A stretch of DNA of 64,000 nt from Leptodontidium sp. MPI-SDFR-AT-0119 (taxonomy: Eukaryota > Ascomycota > Leotiomycetes > Helotiales > Leptodontidiaceae), in the NCBI GenBank assembly GCA_020726505.1, contig JAHLEZ010000010.1, forward strand, positions 1,488,001 to 1,552,000, given 5' to 3'. The translations under genes and the position numbers were made by a program. Positions 12,315 to 23,764 of this stretch are shown one piece after another (the stretch's first letter is position 1; every line of letters begins with the position of its first letter). The notes beneath the pieces are model-generated. The model saw only the letters and a list, made by a program, of their open reading frames with translations. It was not told where the DNA came from and searched no databases.

Positions 12315-13575
12315 TCACGCTCTCGTGAAAGCATGAATCCTCGGGTCTAACAATTCCCTCCTGACACCTCCCAGCATAGCCTGAACACTCGTCTCATCCC
12401 ACCCGGCTTTGGTAAACAACATAAGGGTATAATTCTCCACTCCGCCCTCCAACATATTACTCAAAAAATACCGGCCGACATTCTTCAACTTGCGATCTCG
12501 CGGCCATGGTCCGACGGGCACGATCTCATCTGCCATGACGACGTCCTCGAATCCAGCTTCCTGCATCCAGCCCTGCATTTTGGGGATGGGATCGAAGTCC
12601 ATGCCGAGGACTTCGGTGGCGATTTGATGGAAGGATTTCGTCCATCTGCCGCAATTACCTTCTGGGTCGAAGGTTCCATCCATACATTCCCAGCGCAGAC
12701 CAAACTCGGCAAACTCGATAATGCCGCCTGGTTTGAGGACTTTGTAGGCTTCTTTGAGGAGGTTTGGCCACTGATAGTGAGGGCATTTAGTACTTCTCGA
12801 CCAAATGGTGTGGGGGGTAAGACATGTGGCGTCCCGAAGGAGAGCGCGGGGTTTTCTCAAACACTCACGCTTGTTATCGACCCCGCCATCGTGCGAATGT
12901 AAACGAAATCGAATGATTTCTCGCCCTGTAGCCACGGTTTATTCACGTCATCTATCTCGAAGGATACGTTCTGTGGGAGCCATTGTGGTTGTATTGGGGA
13001 TTGATCGACGCCAATGATCGTTGCTGCTGGGAGACTGTCCCCTAGCTCGATCGCCCAGATCCCAGTGCCTGTCCCTACGTCCAGAACCTTCCCTGTGGTA
13101 GGTGGGAGCTTTGTGCGTGTCAACTCTCCATCGAGTACGAGTTTGAAGATGTGGTGTTGGAGGTCCAGGCGATCCTGTTCTGTTTCGTCGTTCGGGAGGA
13201 GGGTCTGGCCATCGCGGTGGTACCGGTGACCGTGTTCGTAATGGTACTCGAAGGTCGACGAGGTTAGGGAATCGAGACTACTGCGAATACTCTGGTAGAG
13301 TGTGTTAATGTGTTGGTAAAACCGCGAGGTAAATGAGATTGGAACCCTTACCTGCTCGTCGTACCCGCTGTCTGAGAAGATCTATTGCAAGGTTAGCGCT
13401 TAAGCTGTTTGCGATGTCGTGCCGCGGCTGCTGCAGGAAGCAGAGATAGGAGATAAGGTTGATGAATCAAGACAAGGCATACATCGGCCTCAATGAGCTC
13501 TTCCTCTCCTTCGTGCTCCAGCGATACAAGGCCCGGCACGTCGCTCGGAGGAGCAGTATGGCCTGATTCACTCAT
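12315..13575 (-). CDS. LaeA-like SAM-dependent methyltransferase
   Basis: Exons 13483–13575, 13352–13381 (30 nt), 12869–13291 and 12315–12770 encode 333 residues. SAM motif I is VLDVGTGTGIWAIE (about 110–123). It is followed by the acidic motif II region (IIGVDQSPIQPQWLP) and a post-motif LKPGGIIEFAEFG. The leader EYHYEHGHRYH before the fold is typical of fungal LaeA/Llm-like proteins. LaeA itself is a nuclear global regulator of secondary metabolism, while many paralogues are small-molecule methyltransferases. Which applies here cannot be decided from sequence. It diverges from the P450 gene, which favours a shared pathway. Confidence 0.9.
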
Positions 13576-14030
13576 GGTTGTTGGTGTTGAAGGTCCACAG
13601 GTGAGATGAGAAGCACAAGTGAGTGAGTGGGTAAGGGAGTGACCATTCAAAACCTGGAGAAAGAGATTCCGTCCTCGACCCGTTCGTTCCATCCGTTCCA
13701 TTGGTTCCATTCGGGTGCTCCCTAGTGCTCCCGTCTGATCTAGCCATCTCCGAGCTGGTCCTCCTATCTCTAGCCCCACGCAGTTTAGCCTTGAAGAATT
13801 CACCTGCTTGCCATTTCACTAGTTCAAAAGCCTTATCTTCTTCGCTCTAGACAAGGTTGAGGCTGAGGTGCGGAATATCCGGCCAACCTCATCGAACTCT
13901 TCACTTGCATTGCTGTTGCTGTTGCTTCTTCTGCTACAGCTGACGCCGGAATAAATCTAATCATAGAGCGGTCGATGCGGGGAGCCGACGCGCGTTTGGA
14001 CGAATCCCCAAAACGACTGCTACTTACACC
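13576..14030. promoter_or_regulatory. Bidirectional promoter, methyltransferase/P450
   Basis: 455 bp between the two divergent start codons, so both genes must be transcribed from within this span. Co-regulation is inferred only from the arrangement. Confidence 0.55.
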
Positions 14031-15620
14031 ATGAGTGTCCTCTTGATCATCCTTGCCGCAGCAGCGGTCGTGCTGAGTACAACATTCGTTAGGAGGCGGT
14101 ACTTCTCACCTCTAAGCAACATCCCTGGACCCTTTGTTGCTTCCTTTTCAGCTTCCCTGTGGCATCTCTTCCATATTTACACTGGTCACGTTGAAGAAGC
14201 AGTCATCAAACAACACCAGAAGCACGGTTCGTGATTTCAACGTCCATCTCTCTATCTCACGCAACCAGAATGCTAAATCCCTCAAAGGAACTTTTGTTCG
14301 AATTGGGTACAATGAAGTCAGCATCTGTGATGCGTCTGCTATTCGTCAGGTCCTCATGTCACACATGGACAAAGTATTTATTTCCCCCCCGCCTTGCTTG
14401 CTCGCCGGGCTCGCCTTGGGTAGCACGAGCTGACCATCTTACAGGGCCCGACATATGCCATCTTCAGTATGCCGGACAAGCGATACGTGAATCAAATGGC
14501 CGAGGTGCATTGCTCGGAACATATGCGGAAGGCCAAGAATCTAGCCGCTGGCTACTCCGTCACAAACGTGATCAAGACGGAACCATTCATCGACGGAGCA
14601 CTCCAGCTACTTCGTGCCCAATTGGAGAAACTGGGTTCTTCAAAATCCCCAGTCATGTTTGAACAATGGTTCAACTATCTAGCATTCGATGTGTTGGGCG
14701 AGGCGACTTTCTCCCAGACTTTCGGATTCCTTGAGGCTGGTAAGGATATCGGTGATACAGTCTCCAACAACGTCTTTCTTCGCCTCTATATCTCTATCTT
14801 AGGTCATTTCCCATGGGCTCACGACTACCTCCTTGCCAATCCACTAATCGAGTACTTCAACCTCACACCCTCAATGCACGTCTTCGACACCTGCATGGCC
14901 GCCATAAAATCCCGCTCCCTCAACCCCGAAGTCCGTAAAGACATGCTCGAGCAATGGAAAGACCAACTATCCAAATACCCCGACCGAATGGACGAGATCG
15001 AGATCGTCACTAACGCAGTAGGTAACCTCGGTGCCGGCTCCGACACTGTGAGTTCGGTCCTCCAGGCATTCGTCTACTACATGATCCGCGAACCAGAAAT
15101 GCTAGCTCTGCTCCGGAAAGAGCTAGACTCAGCCCATCTAGCAGATATCCCGACATTCGAAGAGACGCAGAACCTCCCTATCTTGCAAGCTTGTATCAAG
15201 GAAACCCTTCGTGTCCACCCGCCCGTCGGCTTCGGTCTCACGCGAGTCGCTCCCGCTGAAGGAGTTACGATCTGCAATCGCCGTTTTGAGCCTGGTACCA
15301 TCCTCTCGGTCAATATCTGGGCTATGCACCAGATGACCTCACTCTTTGGCGAGGATGCCGCGACGTTTAATCCTAGACGTTGGCTGGATCCTGCGCGGGC
15401 GTCGAAAATGAATTCGGTGATGATTGCGTTTGGTGCAGGGTATAACCAATGTCCGGGCCAGAATTTAGCAAAGTTGGAGCTGTATAAGACATGCTCGATG
15501 TTGATGAGGGATTTTGATATCGAGATGGTGGATCCGGTGAAGGGGTGGAGGTATGAGAATTACTTCACGGTGGCGCCGCATGGCTGGCCTTGTGTTGTTA
15601 GGCGGAGGAAGGATTCGTGA
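14031..15620 (+). CDS. Cytochrome P450 monooxygenase
   Basis: Exons 14031–14226, 14288–14373 and 14445–15620 encode 485 residues. An N-terminal hydrophobic anchor (about 2–20) and the Pro-rich hinge SNIPGP indicate ER-membrane attachment. The I-helix oxygen-binding AGSDT is at 291–295, the K-helix ExxR at E347–R350, a PERF-like FNPRRW follows, and the haem loop FGAGYNQCPG has the cysteine ligand at C430. All catalytic landmarks are intact. The N-terminal style resembles fungal pisatin-demethylase/benzoate-hydroxylase-like P450s, but a family number cannot be assigned by eye. Divergence from the methyltransferase suggests a joint oxidation/methylation role. Confidence 0.95.
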
Positions 15621-16373
15621 GTTTAGCGAGGGGGGCGTTGGTGAAGCTTCATACTCTGCTTTTGAGTTAGCCTTCTGCGTGGCTGTTTACTTGCATTGTA
15701 TTTCGCGCTCTCTCTCCCTCTTATCTATCTCATGGGGTGGATTTTTAGAGGGCGAATCGAGATGAAGGCAGAAAATCTGATGGATTGGACCAGAGAGGAC
15801 TTCCTTCAAATTTCCTTCCATTTATCATCTACGAAATACCAGCAATCTATTCTCACACTCACACATACATAGCGGATTATTCATCTGTACATAGGTACTC
15901 ACTCAGGAAAGCAATTTGGCAACAATTTTCATCTTTGAGATGCGAAGGCCATATATCTATCTCACGGGACATCAGGATGCCAGATGTCAGAAACAGAATC
16001 AGAATATAAGGTATTAGGATGTGAATGTAATTTAATCATAGATAGAGAGGAAAGTCCGAAAGTAAAACATGCCCCCAAATCCCAATTCCTGTCTCTACAC
16101 CTACCCACGTACTTCAATGGTTCTGTGGCTTCAAGTAAGCACGGATCTCATTTCATGTTTCCATTTCCATCAACATGCAAAACAAGATTTAAATCTCGAA
16201 ACGAACAACGCAGTAAATTAGATATCTGTTTGTGTGTCTGTGTGTTTGTGTGTGTTTCCAACCCAACTCCGAAAATTACAGCATACAACCCTATCCTTAC
16301 TATCTATCTCCCTCCCTCCCCTCCTCCCTCCCTTCCATCCTCTCTCACCCCCTCCCTAAAAACTCAAATCTAC
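15621..16373. other. Convergent intergenic region with TG-rich tract
   Basis: 753 bp between convergent genes. It contains a TG/TTTG microsatellite-like run at about 16228–16258 and a CCCTCC-rich run at about 16310–16360. Open frames here are low complexity and not credible. Confidence 0.5.
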
Positions 16374-18080
16374 TCAAACATTCCCATCCGGCAAACTAAC
16401 CCAAACAAGCCCACTCAGAATAATAGCCACCACAACCGCCGTCAAAATCCCCGCACCGGCCTTATCCCCCGTCGTAAGCGGTCTAAGCACCGTCGGATCC
16501 GTACTCGTAGGATCGCCCGTCCCAGCCGCAGGATCACCTTTACTCGTGCCTCCCGTAGAATTCGTGAGCGGATCCCTAGATTGCTGAATGAGATTACTCT
16601 GAATGACCTCCAAGGCGCCCATCTGCTGGCCGATGCCCGACGTGCCATCCCATTCTGTGCCTTTACTCCAGCTGAGACCGCACATGCGCCCGTTTGGTCG
16701 GTCGGCTGGTGATCCGGAACATTGCTTCGCGGCGGCGGCGGCGGAGGTTTTGAGAACGGCTAGTACGCGGTCGGTTATGAAGGGGGCGAATTTGGTGGCG
16801 GCGGCCATCCAGCGGGTTAGGTAGGCTTTGTAGGAGAGCATGTCGATCGTGCAGTGGATGAGGGCTTTTTCGCATGCTACTTCGTAGGCGATTCCGTCGG
16901 GGAAGAAGATGGTTATTGTTTGTGTGAGGAGCTGTTCGACGCGGGTTTGCCAGATGGCGCTGCCGTTTGTCTTGGGGGTTGTTAGTATTGATGTACTCTT
17001 TTCGTTTTTCTCTTTCTTCTATCCTCTATCCTTTTCTTCTCTCTCTCTCTTTTATTTTTGGTGAAAAGGATAGTTTGCTTGTTATGAGGGGGTTGAGTGA
17101 CTTACGAATTTGTACATGGCGGAAGCACCGAGAAGGAATACACCAGCATTGTAAGAGAACTGGGCTTTGTAGATGTCGGTACAGTTAGAATCTACACCGG
17201 CGCCATCATAGATGTTATGCTGCTCATCAATGAAGCCCACGCCTTCCATCCACTGCCAGGTGAGCTCTGCCTGGTCTGCATACGAGGCGTTGCCTGTGTA
17301 GACGGCTAGACGTGCAGCAATGTTGAAGAAGCACCCGTTGGAGATGGAGTTCTTGTATTTGAATCCGTTGAGGAAGGAGTACGCTTGCCAGCGAAGACCA
17401 CCGTTGCACGTGTCGTCGATCTTGGGACGTTGGATGTTGTACACGGCTTGGACGAGGGCGAGCCATTGCGGCTCGTCGTCTGCTGGGTCTTGGAACCCTA
17501 GTTCGGCGGCTGTCATTGCGGACATTGCCCAGAAACCTGGAGGCTTGTTAGAATCACGTGATATCAAGAATTTCATGGAGTTGGTTTGATTTATGGGAGG
17601 GGAGGGGGGGATCAGTACCTTGATCATCGTTGCCCATTCCCAAGGTCTGGTTCTCAGGTAGGTAATCGTGATTGGGACCAGACTGGTGTTGGAGGGCTTC
17701 AAAGGTCATATTGTTGTAAGTGGTGTCACCCGTGTAGTACCAATAATCGATCAAACTCCCAAACATGGCTCCTCCTTCCCACCAGAAATACCCAGCATTG
17801 GTTACTGATGGGGTTGGAGGTGGGCCTGGTAATTGTCCAGGAATGTTGGAGATGATCACGCCTGGGGTAGCCGAATAGTACTGCACCATATCGGCGGCAA
17901 TGGTCTTTGCGACTGACTTGATGGAATCTGGGTTCATGTTCAGACACTGACGGCTCGAGGAGAGTGATATTAGTGGGTGAACTCACCTTCAGACGTGAGA
18001 TCGAGATCAATGCCGGCGACTCCATTGCTCCAGACAAAGAGCGCCAGCACCAGCGTAGACAGTGTAGAGTGCACCATCAT
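16374..18080 (-). CDS. GH76 mannan endo-1,6-alpha-mannosidase, DFG5/DCW1 type, GPI-anchored
   Basis: Exons 17987–18080, 17619–17927, 17106–17536 and 16374–16970 encode 476 residues. It begins with a signal peptide ([17 protein letters not shown]) and IDLDLTSE at the mature N-terminus. Family landmarks are [34 protein letters not shown] with the catalytic Asp pair, and the Asn-rich [15 protein letters not shown]. The C-terminus is a Ser/Thr/Gly-rich linker followed by a hydrophobic tail ([17 protein letters not shown]), the form of a GPI-attachment signal. DFG5/DCW1 enzymes act at the cell surface and are thought to cross-link GPI-mannoproteins into wall glucan. Several N-glycosylation sequons are present. 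Confidence 0.94.
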
Positions 18081-20309
18081 CTATCTGTTCATTCTCCGAC
18101 AGCCCGACGACTCTCAGTACTCCCAGATGAGCGAGTGGATCTGGAGTGAAAGAGAGCGAGCAGCTGTTGATGTATGAGCGCAAAGGTCGGGATGTTATGA
18201 TATGCTGTTGTCGCTGCTGTTGGAGGCGTTGGGGTGAAAATGAGGTTGTCTCCGACGCACGCACGCTGGCTCGCCGCTTTCTTTGGCCTCTCCTTCTTTG
18301 CAGGTGCTCTGCTCTGTTGGGTTGGGCTGCCCACCTCGCTGGCTGACAGAGGTCAAAGATGGTCTTGGCGGATTATCGTATTGGCCAAGGCGGTAAGATG
18401 ACGCAGCGGATCCCTATCCGATCGCAGGACTCAGGAGCAGCAGAACCTGACCTCGCTCGTATTAAATTAAGCAGCGACGGGCGGTAAGCAAGTCGAAGCA
18501 ACAGGAACAAGAGCCTAAAGGAGTCAAGGAAAATGGGAGTTTTTTTATCGGGTGCTGCTAAAATAAGTCTAAATCGTGGGAAGGGCGGGGATCCGGTGGT
18601 TAGAAATCAGCGAAGCCCGCAGAGAGTTTTTGAGTTGGTGTCTCTGGCAGTGTGGTGCCAAAGGTTCCTTAGGTGATGGTTTGTTTGACGGAAGGACGTT
18701 TGTTGAAAGACGGAGGAAGAAAGCTTTTCAGATGTGGCTTGGCCGGGAGAAGAAAGGAAAGATGCCGTATTGAAATGGCGATGTCTAAGAATGGTATTTT
18801 CACCGTATGTACGAGGTTACGAGCAAACAAAGCTGGAATGCAGGCGGCAAGAGGAAGGAGTGTCGGTCTCGTCTCGGTATATTCAGTGGGGCGCAGCGAA
18901 GAGGCAATTTAAAGATCTTTCGTGTTGTCGAACTGTTGAACAGCTGCAAACAGCGTGGCCAGGGAGCCAGGGCGCCAAATGGTCGATGCGGTGATGCTTG
19001 CTTATAAGATTTACCCCTGAACCAGGAACTCTTTCCCTACGAGGTATGTTGTGGAGTACGGTACTGTACTCCGTACCAGCGAAATGCTACGATGTAACGG
19101 ACGGTTGTTGAGTTTTGCCCTGGTTGTGCAACGTTATTCTGAGAATCTGGTGATCAATTGATACCAGCGTTCTGTACGTAAATCAAGCGTTGTCGATGGA
19201 GAAAGCGGTCTAGTCCTAGCTAGGCATGATACGCAGCCTTCTGGTATTTTTGTTTGCTGGGGATTCCTTTGACCTCCCTCCCTTGACTTCCCGAGCTTCC
19301 TTCGATTTCCCCAGGTCAGGTCCGCTGTAGCGTGCACCTGCAGGCAAGCGAGCCAGACAGATGGGGATACGAGCTTATCCGGCGCTCGTGGCTGGCTGGC
19401 TGCTTTTGGGAAGGCTGGCGGATGACTACAAATGCACCTGCGTGCTTGGCAGCGCGGTTGTCGGACTGCCCGCACCTGACTGGTTGGAGGGCAGGAGGCG
19501 GTGGGGCGGGCGAGGGCAAGGAGGGCAGGAACAGCCAGGGAGCCAGGAGGAAGGCGAGGATCGGATCGGGGGTTGGGTCGGTTGGGGCTGTGCAGGGAAA
19601 TGAAATTTTCAAGTTTTGGTCTTCCAGGTTCGTTCCTTCCCTTCCCTTCCCTCTTTCAGTCTCAGTCTCAGTCAGCATCACGCCTGAACGAAGACCTTGG
19701 CCACCGGACAAGACAGGACTGGACAGGACTCAACCTGGACCTGACAACCACCCACCACCACAACATCATCATCATCGCATCCAGCCCAACACGCCATGCG
19801 AAACTGGTTGTCGTTTCGCCCTCGCCCTTCCTCTTCATAACAACATCACCAACTCGTGCATCTCCATCTCCAACTTCAATGACGACGTGCTTCTCTCCCG
19901 CCTGAGCTGTACAGCACTGTATTCATTCGACCTCGAGACCCTGATCTGACACGCCCTACGGCCTCGCCACGTCGGCCTCACGCTCGCTCCATCCCTCACC
20001 ACCGCCCTGGACTGCACCACACGATATTCTGAGTCTGCTCAGCTTCTGGCAACAATCACGGAAACACCAAAACCGCATCTGAAGCCAACCTGAAGCCATC
20101 ATACGACGCTCAACTGACTCCAACCCAACTCGACTCAACTCACACTCGTTAACCCCACACTCGTTCCTGGTCCTGAGTCGTGAGCGCCGGATCTCCAGAC
20201 CACGTGCCCGCCTTTGTTCATTTCCATCTCACCCATCCACCACCCTTTGTCTGGACCTACAATCTTCTCACTTCTCATCTTTGCGATTTAATACCATCAA
20301 ACCTTCATA
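18081..20309. other. Long divergent intergenic region with pyrimidine-rich leader
   Basis: 2.2 kb separates the divergent DFG5-type and FLC-like genes. A perfect 7-bp inverted repeat (GGAGTAC/GTACTCC) sits at 19053–19072. Near 19630–19675 there is a CT-rich tract with CTCAGT repeats. From there to the ATG the strand is rich in C, A and T, with ACC and CATC runs, like a long 5' UTR. Long open frames across 19330–19950 have biased, chance-like composition. Confidence 0.5.
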
Positions 20310-22457
20310 ATGCGCCTCTTCCGTTCATATGGGGCGGCGCTGTCCGTCTTGCTTCCTCTAGCATCTTTGGCCTCAGCCGAGCGCCTTTTCCAGTCAACCT
20401 CTCTGGAGGTATGTCAGGATAATTCAACCATCACGGCCAGTCTGTTCAACGTTGCTTTTACGCCCGGGAACCAGTCCCTGTCTCTCAAGTTCCAGGGTCA
20501 GTCAACACATTCCGGTAATGTGACTTTCAATGTCACCGCCTCCGCCTATGGTTATACCTTCCTTCGGACCAATCTGGATCCTTGTACATACGAAGGCTTG
20601 ACGACTCTTTGCCCTCTGGATCACATTGAGATTGCTTTCGACGAGAAATTTGACAATATCTCAACCAATATCATCGGCAATATCCCTGGAATCGCATATA
20701 CCATTCCAGATCTAGATGCTGTTGTAGAGATTAATATGTTTGCCCGCGGAGACAGCCAGGTTGCATCGCATAGACTGGGCTGCGTACGTCTCCGACTTTC
20801 GAATGGCAAGACAGTCAATCAAACGGCCGTCAAATGGGTAACAGCAGCCATTGCCATCATAGGACTTCTAGCTTCGGCGATTGTGTCTGGACTAGGCCAT
20901 ACCAACACCGCTGCCCATGTCTCTCTTTATGCCACAGCACTATTCAGCTATTTCCAGAACATCGCCATTATTGGTCTCTGCGCCGTTCCTCTTCCACCGA
21001 TCGTTCTATCCTGGACTCAGGACTTTGTCTGGTCAGCTGGAATTATCAGAGTTGGTTTCATACAGAAGTTTGCCACCTGGTACCAGCGAGCAACATCAGG
21101 TAAACCAACCAGCATCCTCACGACCCTTACTAGCAAGTCGGTTCAAGTTGCAAAGCGTGGCCTGGAGAGCAACAGTAAAAACTTCCTCGTGGGTACAGGA
21201 CATGCCATCTACAAACGAGTCCAAACGGTTACCACCACAGCAGGCGGCTCCTTCATTGTGACGGGTCTTCAGCGGGCAGCCTTCCTCACACCAATGGAGC
21301 CTAGCAACCTATATGTCACATGCGTGACCTTCTACTTCATCTTCTGCATCTTTACACTCCTTGTCATTTCGCTTTTCAAGGTTCTATGCGATGTAGCGAT
21401 CCGAGCAAAATGGATGGAAAGCCAAAACAACCGCTTCCAGGACTTCCAGGATAACTGGCGAATTATGTTGAAAGGCACCATCTTCCGTCTGATCCTCATC
21501 GGCTATGCACCAATGATGATTCTCTCCCTATGGGAATTCACACAGGTCGACTCCCCAGCTGAGGTCTTCCTAGCAGTCATCTTCTTCATCGGCATGAACG
21601 GCGCGCTCTATCTCGCTGCCTTCCACGTTATGACCATTGCCCGACGCTCAGGTCACAAGCATCAAACCCCTGCTTATCTCTTGTACACCAACGCCACGAC
21701 CCTTAAGAAATGGGGATTCCTTTTCATTCAATTCCGCGCCTCGGCTTACTGGTACATCGCTCCTACCCTCATCTATATTCTTCTGAAGTCTTTCTTCGTG
21801 GGGCTCTCCCAAAAGTCCGGCCTCACCCAAGCCATCGCCCTCGTCATAATCGAAGCCGCAGCTCTTATTGGTGTTTCCGTCATCCGGCCATACATGGACA
21901 AGACATCCAACAGCATGCACATCGCCATTTGCGTCGTGCAATTCCTCAACGCTGTCTTCCTCCTCATCTTCACTGACGTATTCGACGGTCCCGGTCTTCT
22001 CATCGGCGTGGTTGGAGTCATCTTCTTCTTCGTAAACGTCATCTTCGTCTTCGTCCTCCTTCTCATCGTGCTCGTCGCCTCAACCCTCTCTATCATCCGC
22101 AAAGATCCTGAGACCAGATACCAGCCTATGGGGGATAACCGCGGCTCGTTCATCAAATCCCAGACGACCCTCACAGCAGAACTCGACATGCTAGCTGCGA
22201 CCGCAAGAGATGCAGGTGATGGCGAAGGTGGCTACACCAAGGAAATGCATGGTAGAGACACGAGCGTAAGTCCAATCAGCCATATCGATACGGATCGCGG
22301 AAGCCATATTCGCGACCCTAGTGCCAGCCCTGTTAGTTTTGGAGGCCATGAGGAGCAAGCTGGTTGGAGACCACCAACTGCAACACATCAGAGATCTATC
22401 ACGCCAAGGCCGAGTATGGGATCTGAGAGGTTGAGTGTGAGGAGTAGGCGGCATTGA
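20310..22457 (+). CDS. TRP-like/ML-domain flavin carrier (FLC family) membrane protein
   Basis: Intronless, 715 residues. A signal peptide (about 1–23) is followed by a luminal ML-like domain with conserved cysteines (EVCQDN, DPCTYEGLTTLCPL, RLGCVRL) and several N-glycosylation sequons. From about residue 170 a multi-pass TRP-like domain of roughly nine hydrophobic segments follows, including VKWVTAAIAIIGLLASAIV and YFQNIAIIGLCAVPLPPI. The last ~100 residues form a Ser/Arg-rich cytosolic tail. Yeast and Aspergillus FLC proteins sit in ER or plasma membrane and are linked to FAD transport into the ER, calcium homeostasis and wall integrity. No introns in such a long gene is mildly unusual here. 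Confidence 0.93.
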   Translation: MRLFRSYGAALSVLLPLASLASAERLFQSTSLEVCQDNSTITASLFNVAFTPGNQSLSLKFQGQSTHSGNVTFNVTASAYGYTFLRTNLDPCTYEGLTTLCPLDHIEIAFDEKFDNISTNIIGNIPGIAYTIPDLDAVVEINMFARGDSQVASHRLGCVRLRLSNGKTVNQTAVKWVTAAIAIIGLLASAIVSGLGHTNTAAHVSLYATALFSYFQNIAIIGLCAVPLPPIVLSWTQDFVWSAGIIRVGFIQKFATWYQRATSGKPTSILTTLTSKSVQVAKRGLESNSKNFLVGTGHAIYKRVQTVTTTAGGSFIVTGLQRAAFLTPMEPSNLYVTCVTFYFIFCIFTLLVISLFKVLCDVAIRAKWMESQNNRFQDFQDNWRIMLKGTIFRLILIGYAPMMILSLWEFTQVDSPAEVFLAVIFFIGMNGALYLAAFHVMTIARRSGHKHQTPAYLLYTNATTLKKWGFLFIQFRASAYWYIAPTLIYILLKSFFVGLSQKSGLTQAIALVIIEAAALIGVSVIRPYMDKTSNSMHIAICVVQFLNAVFLLIFTDVFDGPGLLIGVVGVIFFFVNVIFVFVLLLIVLVASTLSIIRKDPETRYQPMGDNRGSFIKSQTTLTAELDMLAATARDAGDGEGGYTKEMHGRDTSVSPISHIDTDRGSHIRDPSASPVSFGGHEEQAGWRPPTATHQRSITPRPSMGSERLSVRSRRH

Positions 22458-23764
22458 GCCTGAGACTAGGGTGGAACTTGATCTTTGCACGCATGGATAT
22501 CAATAGTAATGTGAAAGTATGGGAGCATTTTCCGTGGAGTTGGGGAGTTCTCTTTTTGGGAGTCACATATTCTTGTACGTTTTTGTGCATACCTACAGTC
22601 GGACAGTCGGACAATCTGTCGGTCATACAGACAAGACAAGACGAAAACTTTAGATCTTTTTATGTAATGAAATTATCATCGTTCTTTTCACGTTTCTTGT
22701 CGCTATTTGCATTTCCATTTAAATTTTGCTGCTAATAAATGCTGAAGTGAGATGGAAAACCTGAAAGTGCTGACCTAAGTTAAAACAGCCTTCCTTAGAC
22801 CGAGATAAATTAATTACAAGAAGAACACGACCTCTGGCTTGTAAGACCAGCAAGAACATCCATGATCTACTGGGAATTATTCGTCACCGGACAGAGATTC
22901 CCGTGGCCTCCAGATCAATACTCTCTCAAAATCACCATACGTGCCACCCACAGAACTCCCCGTGGTCGACTGCAACACTTGCTCTTTCCAATCTTTCATT
23001 CCCAATCCTGGATTTCACGCATTACCGCCATGGATTCTGCCAGCTCCGAGGTGTGTTTAATCGACTGAGCCCGTGGTGTAGCTCGCCTGGAATCGAAGTA
23101 GTCCAATTTCTAAGCCTTGCTTCAAATTCCTTGTAACTATAATGGTCTATTCGCTATGAATGGCAATATACAAACTCAATAATTGAGACTCGGGGCTGCT
23201 TTATTATCCACCACCCATTCAAGCAGTTGTTGATCGTCGAACGGCATTTGTGATGTTTTTGCGGTAATGAAGAGCAGCCACCAACAGCACCACAACACCA
23301 CAACACCATAGCACTCCGTATCACTCAACGTAGAGCGTACGTACATCAACATCTTCGAGTCCCTTAGCCAATTCACCTCAATACCCCTTTCTCCCCTCCT
23401 TCTCTCGCTTACGGACGTCACTTTTAACCCCGCGCTAAACCCCACTTCAATAATAAACACCGGAATTAACATCACTATCACCACCCATCATCCGCCTCAT
23501 CGAATCTCAATCCCCACAAGCACGGGCAGATCCATACCTTGTCAGAACCTAACTTGCTACAACCAGTAAGCTACAGCTCAAGTGTGAGACGACCCAGATA
23601 GAGACTCAGGTGCAGAACTACGAGTGGACCAATCAAACTCGAATCACACTCCACTTAACGGTTTTCGTTTACTGTCAATTCTTCTCACATGGGGAAATAG
23701 AGAATATATATCTCCCATCCTCCCTCTCCTCTTCCTCATCCCAGCCAAACACCACCCGCCCAAA
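22458..23764. other. Intergenic, no gene seen
   Basis: 1.3 kb, first part probably the 3' UTR of the FLC-like gene. A GTCGGACAGTCGGACAATC near-repeat occurs at about 22600–22620. The minus-strand frame at 23176–23484 is hydrophobic and repetitive and was not accepted. Confidence 0.5.

Noticed and set aside
16210..16370. TG-rich and CCCTCC-rich runs as a possible telomere-like or transposon feature
   Set aside because: They are simple low-complexity sequence in a 3' UTR region, without inverted repeats or duplications.
19053..19072. Perfect GGAGTAC/GTACTCC inverted repeat as a possible operator or terminator
   Set aside because: Short palindromes of the GTACTCC type may be common in ascomycete intergenic DNA and nothing ties this one to a gene.
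19332..19949. Open frame of about 205 codons upstream of the FLC-like gene
   Set aside because: Its composition is biased (Gly/Arg then Pro/His/Ser runs) and follows a CT/CCA-rich leader; neighbouring frames are equally open. Better explained as promoter and 5' UTR.
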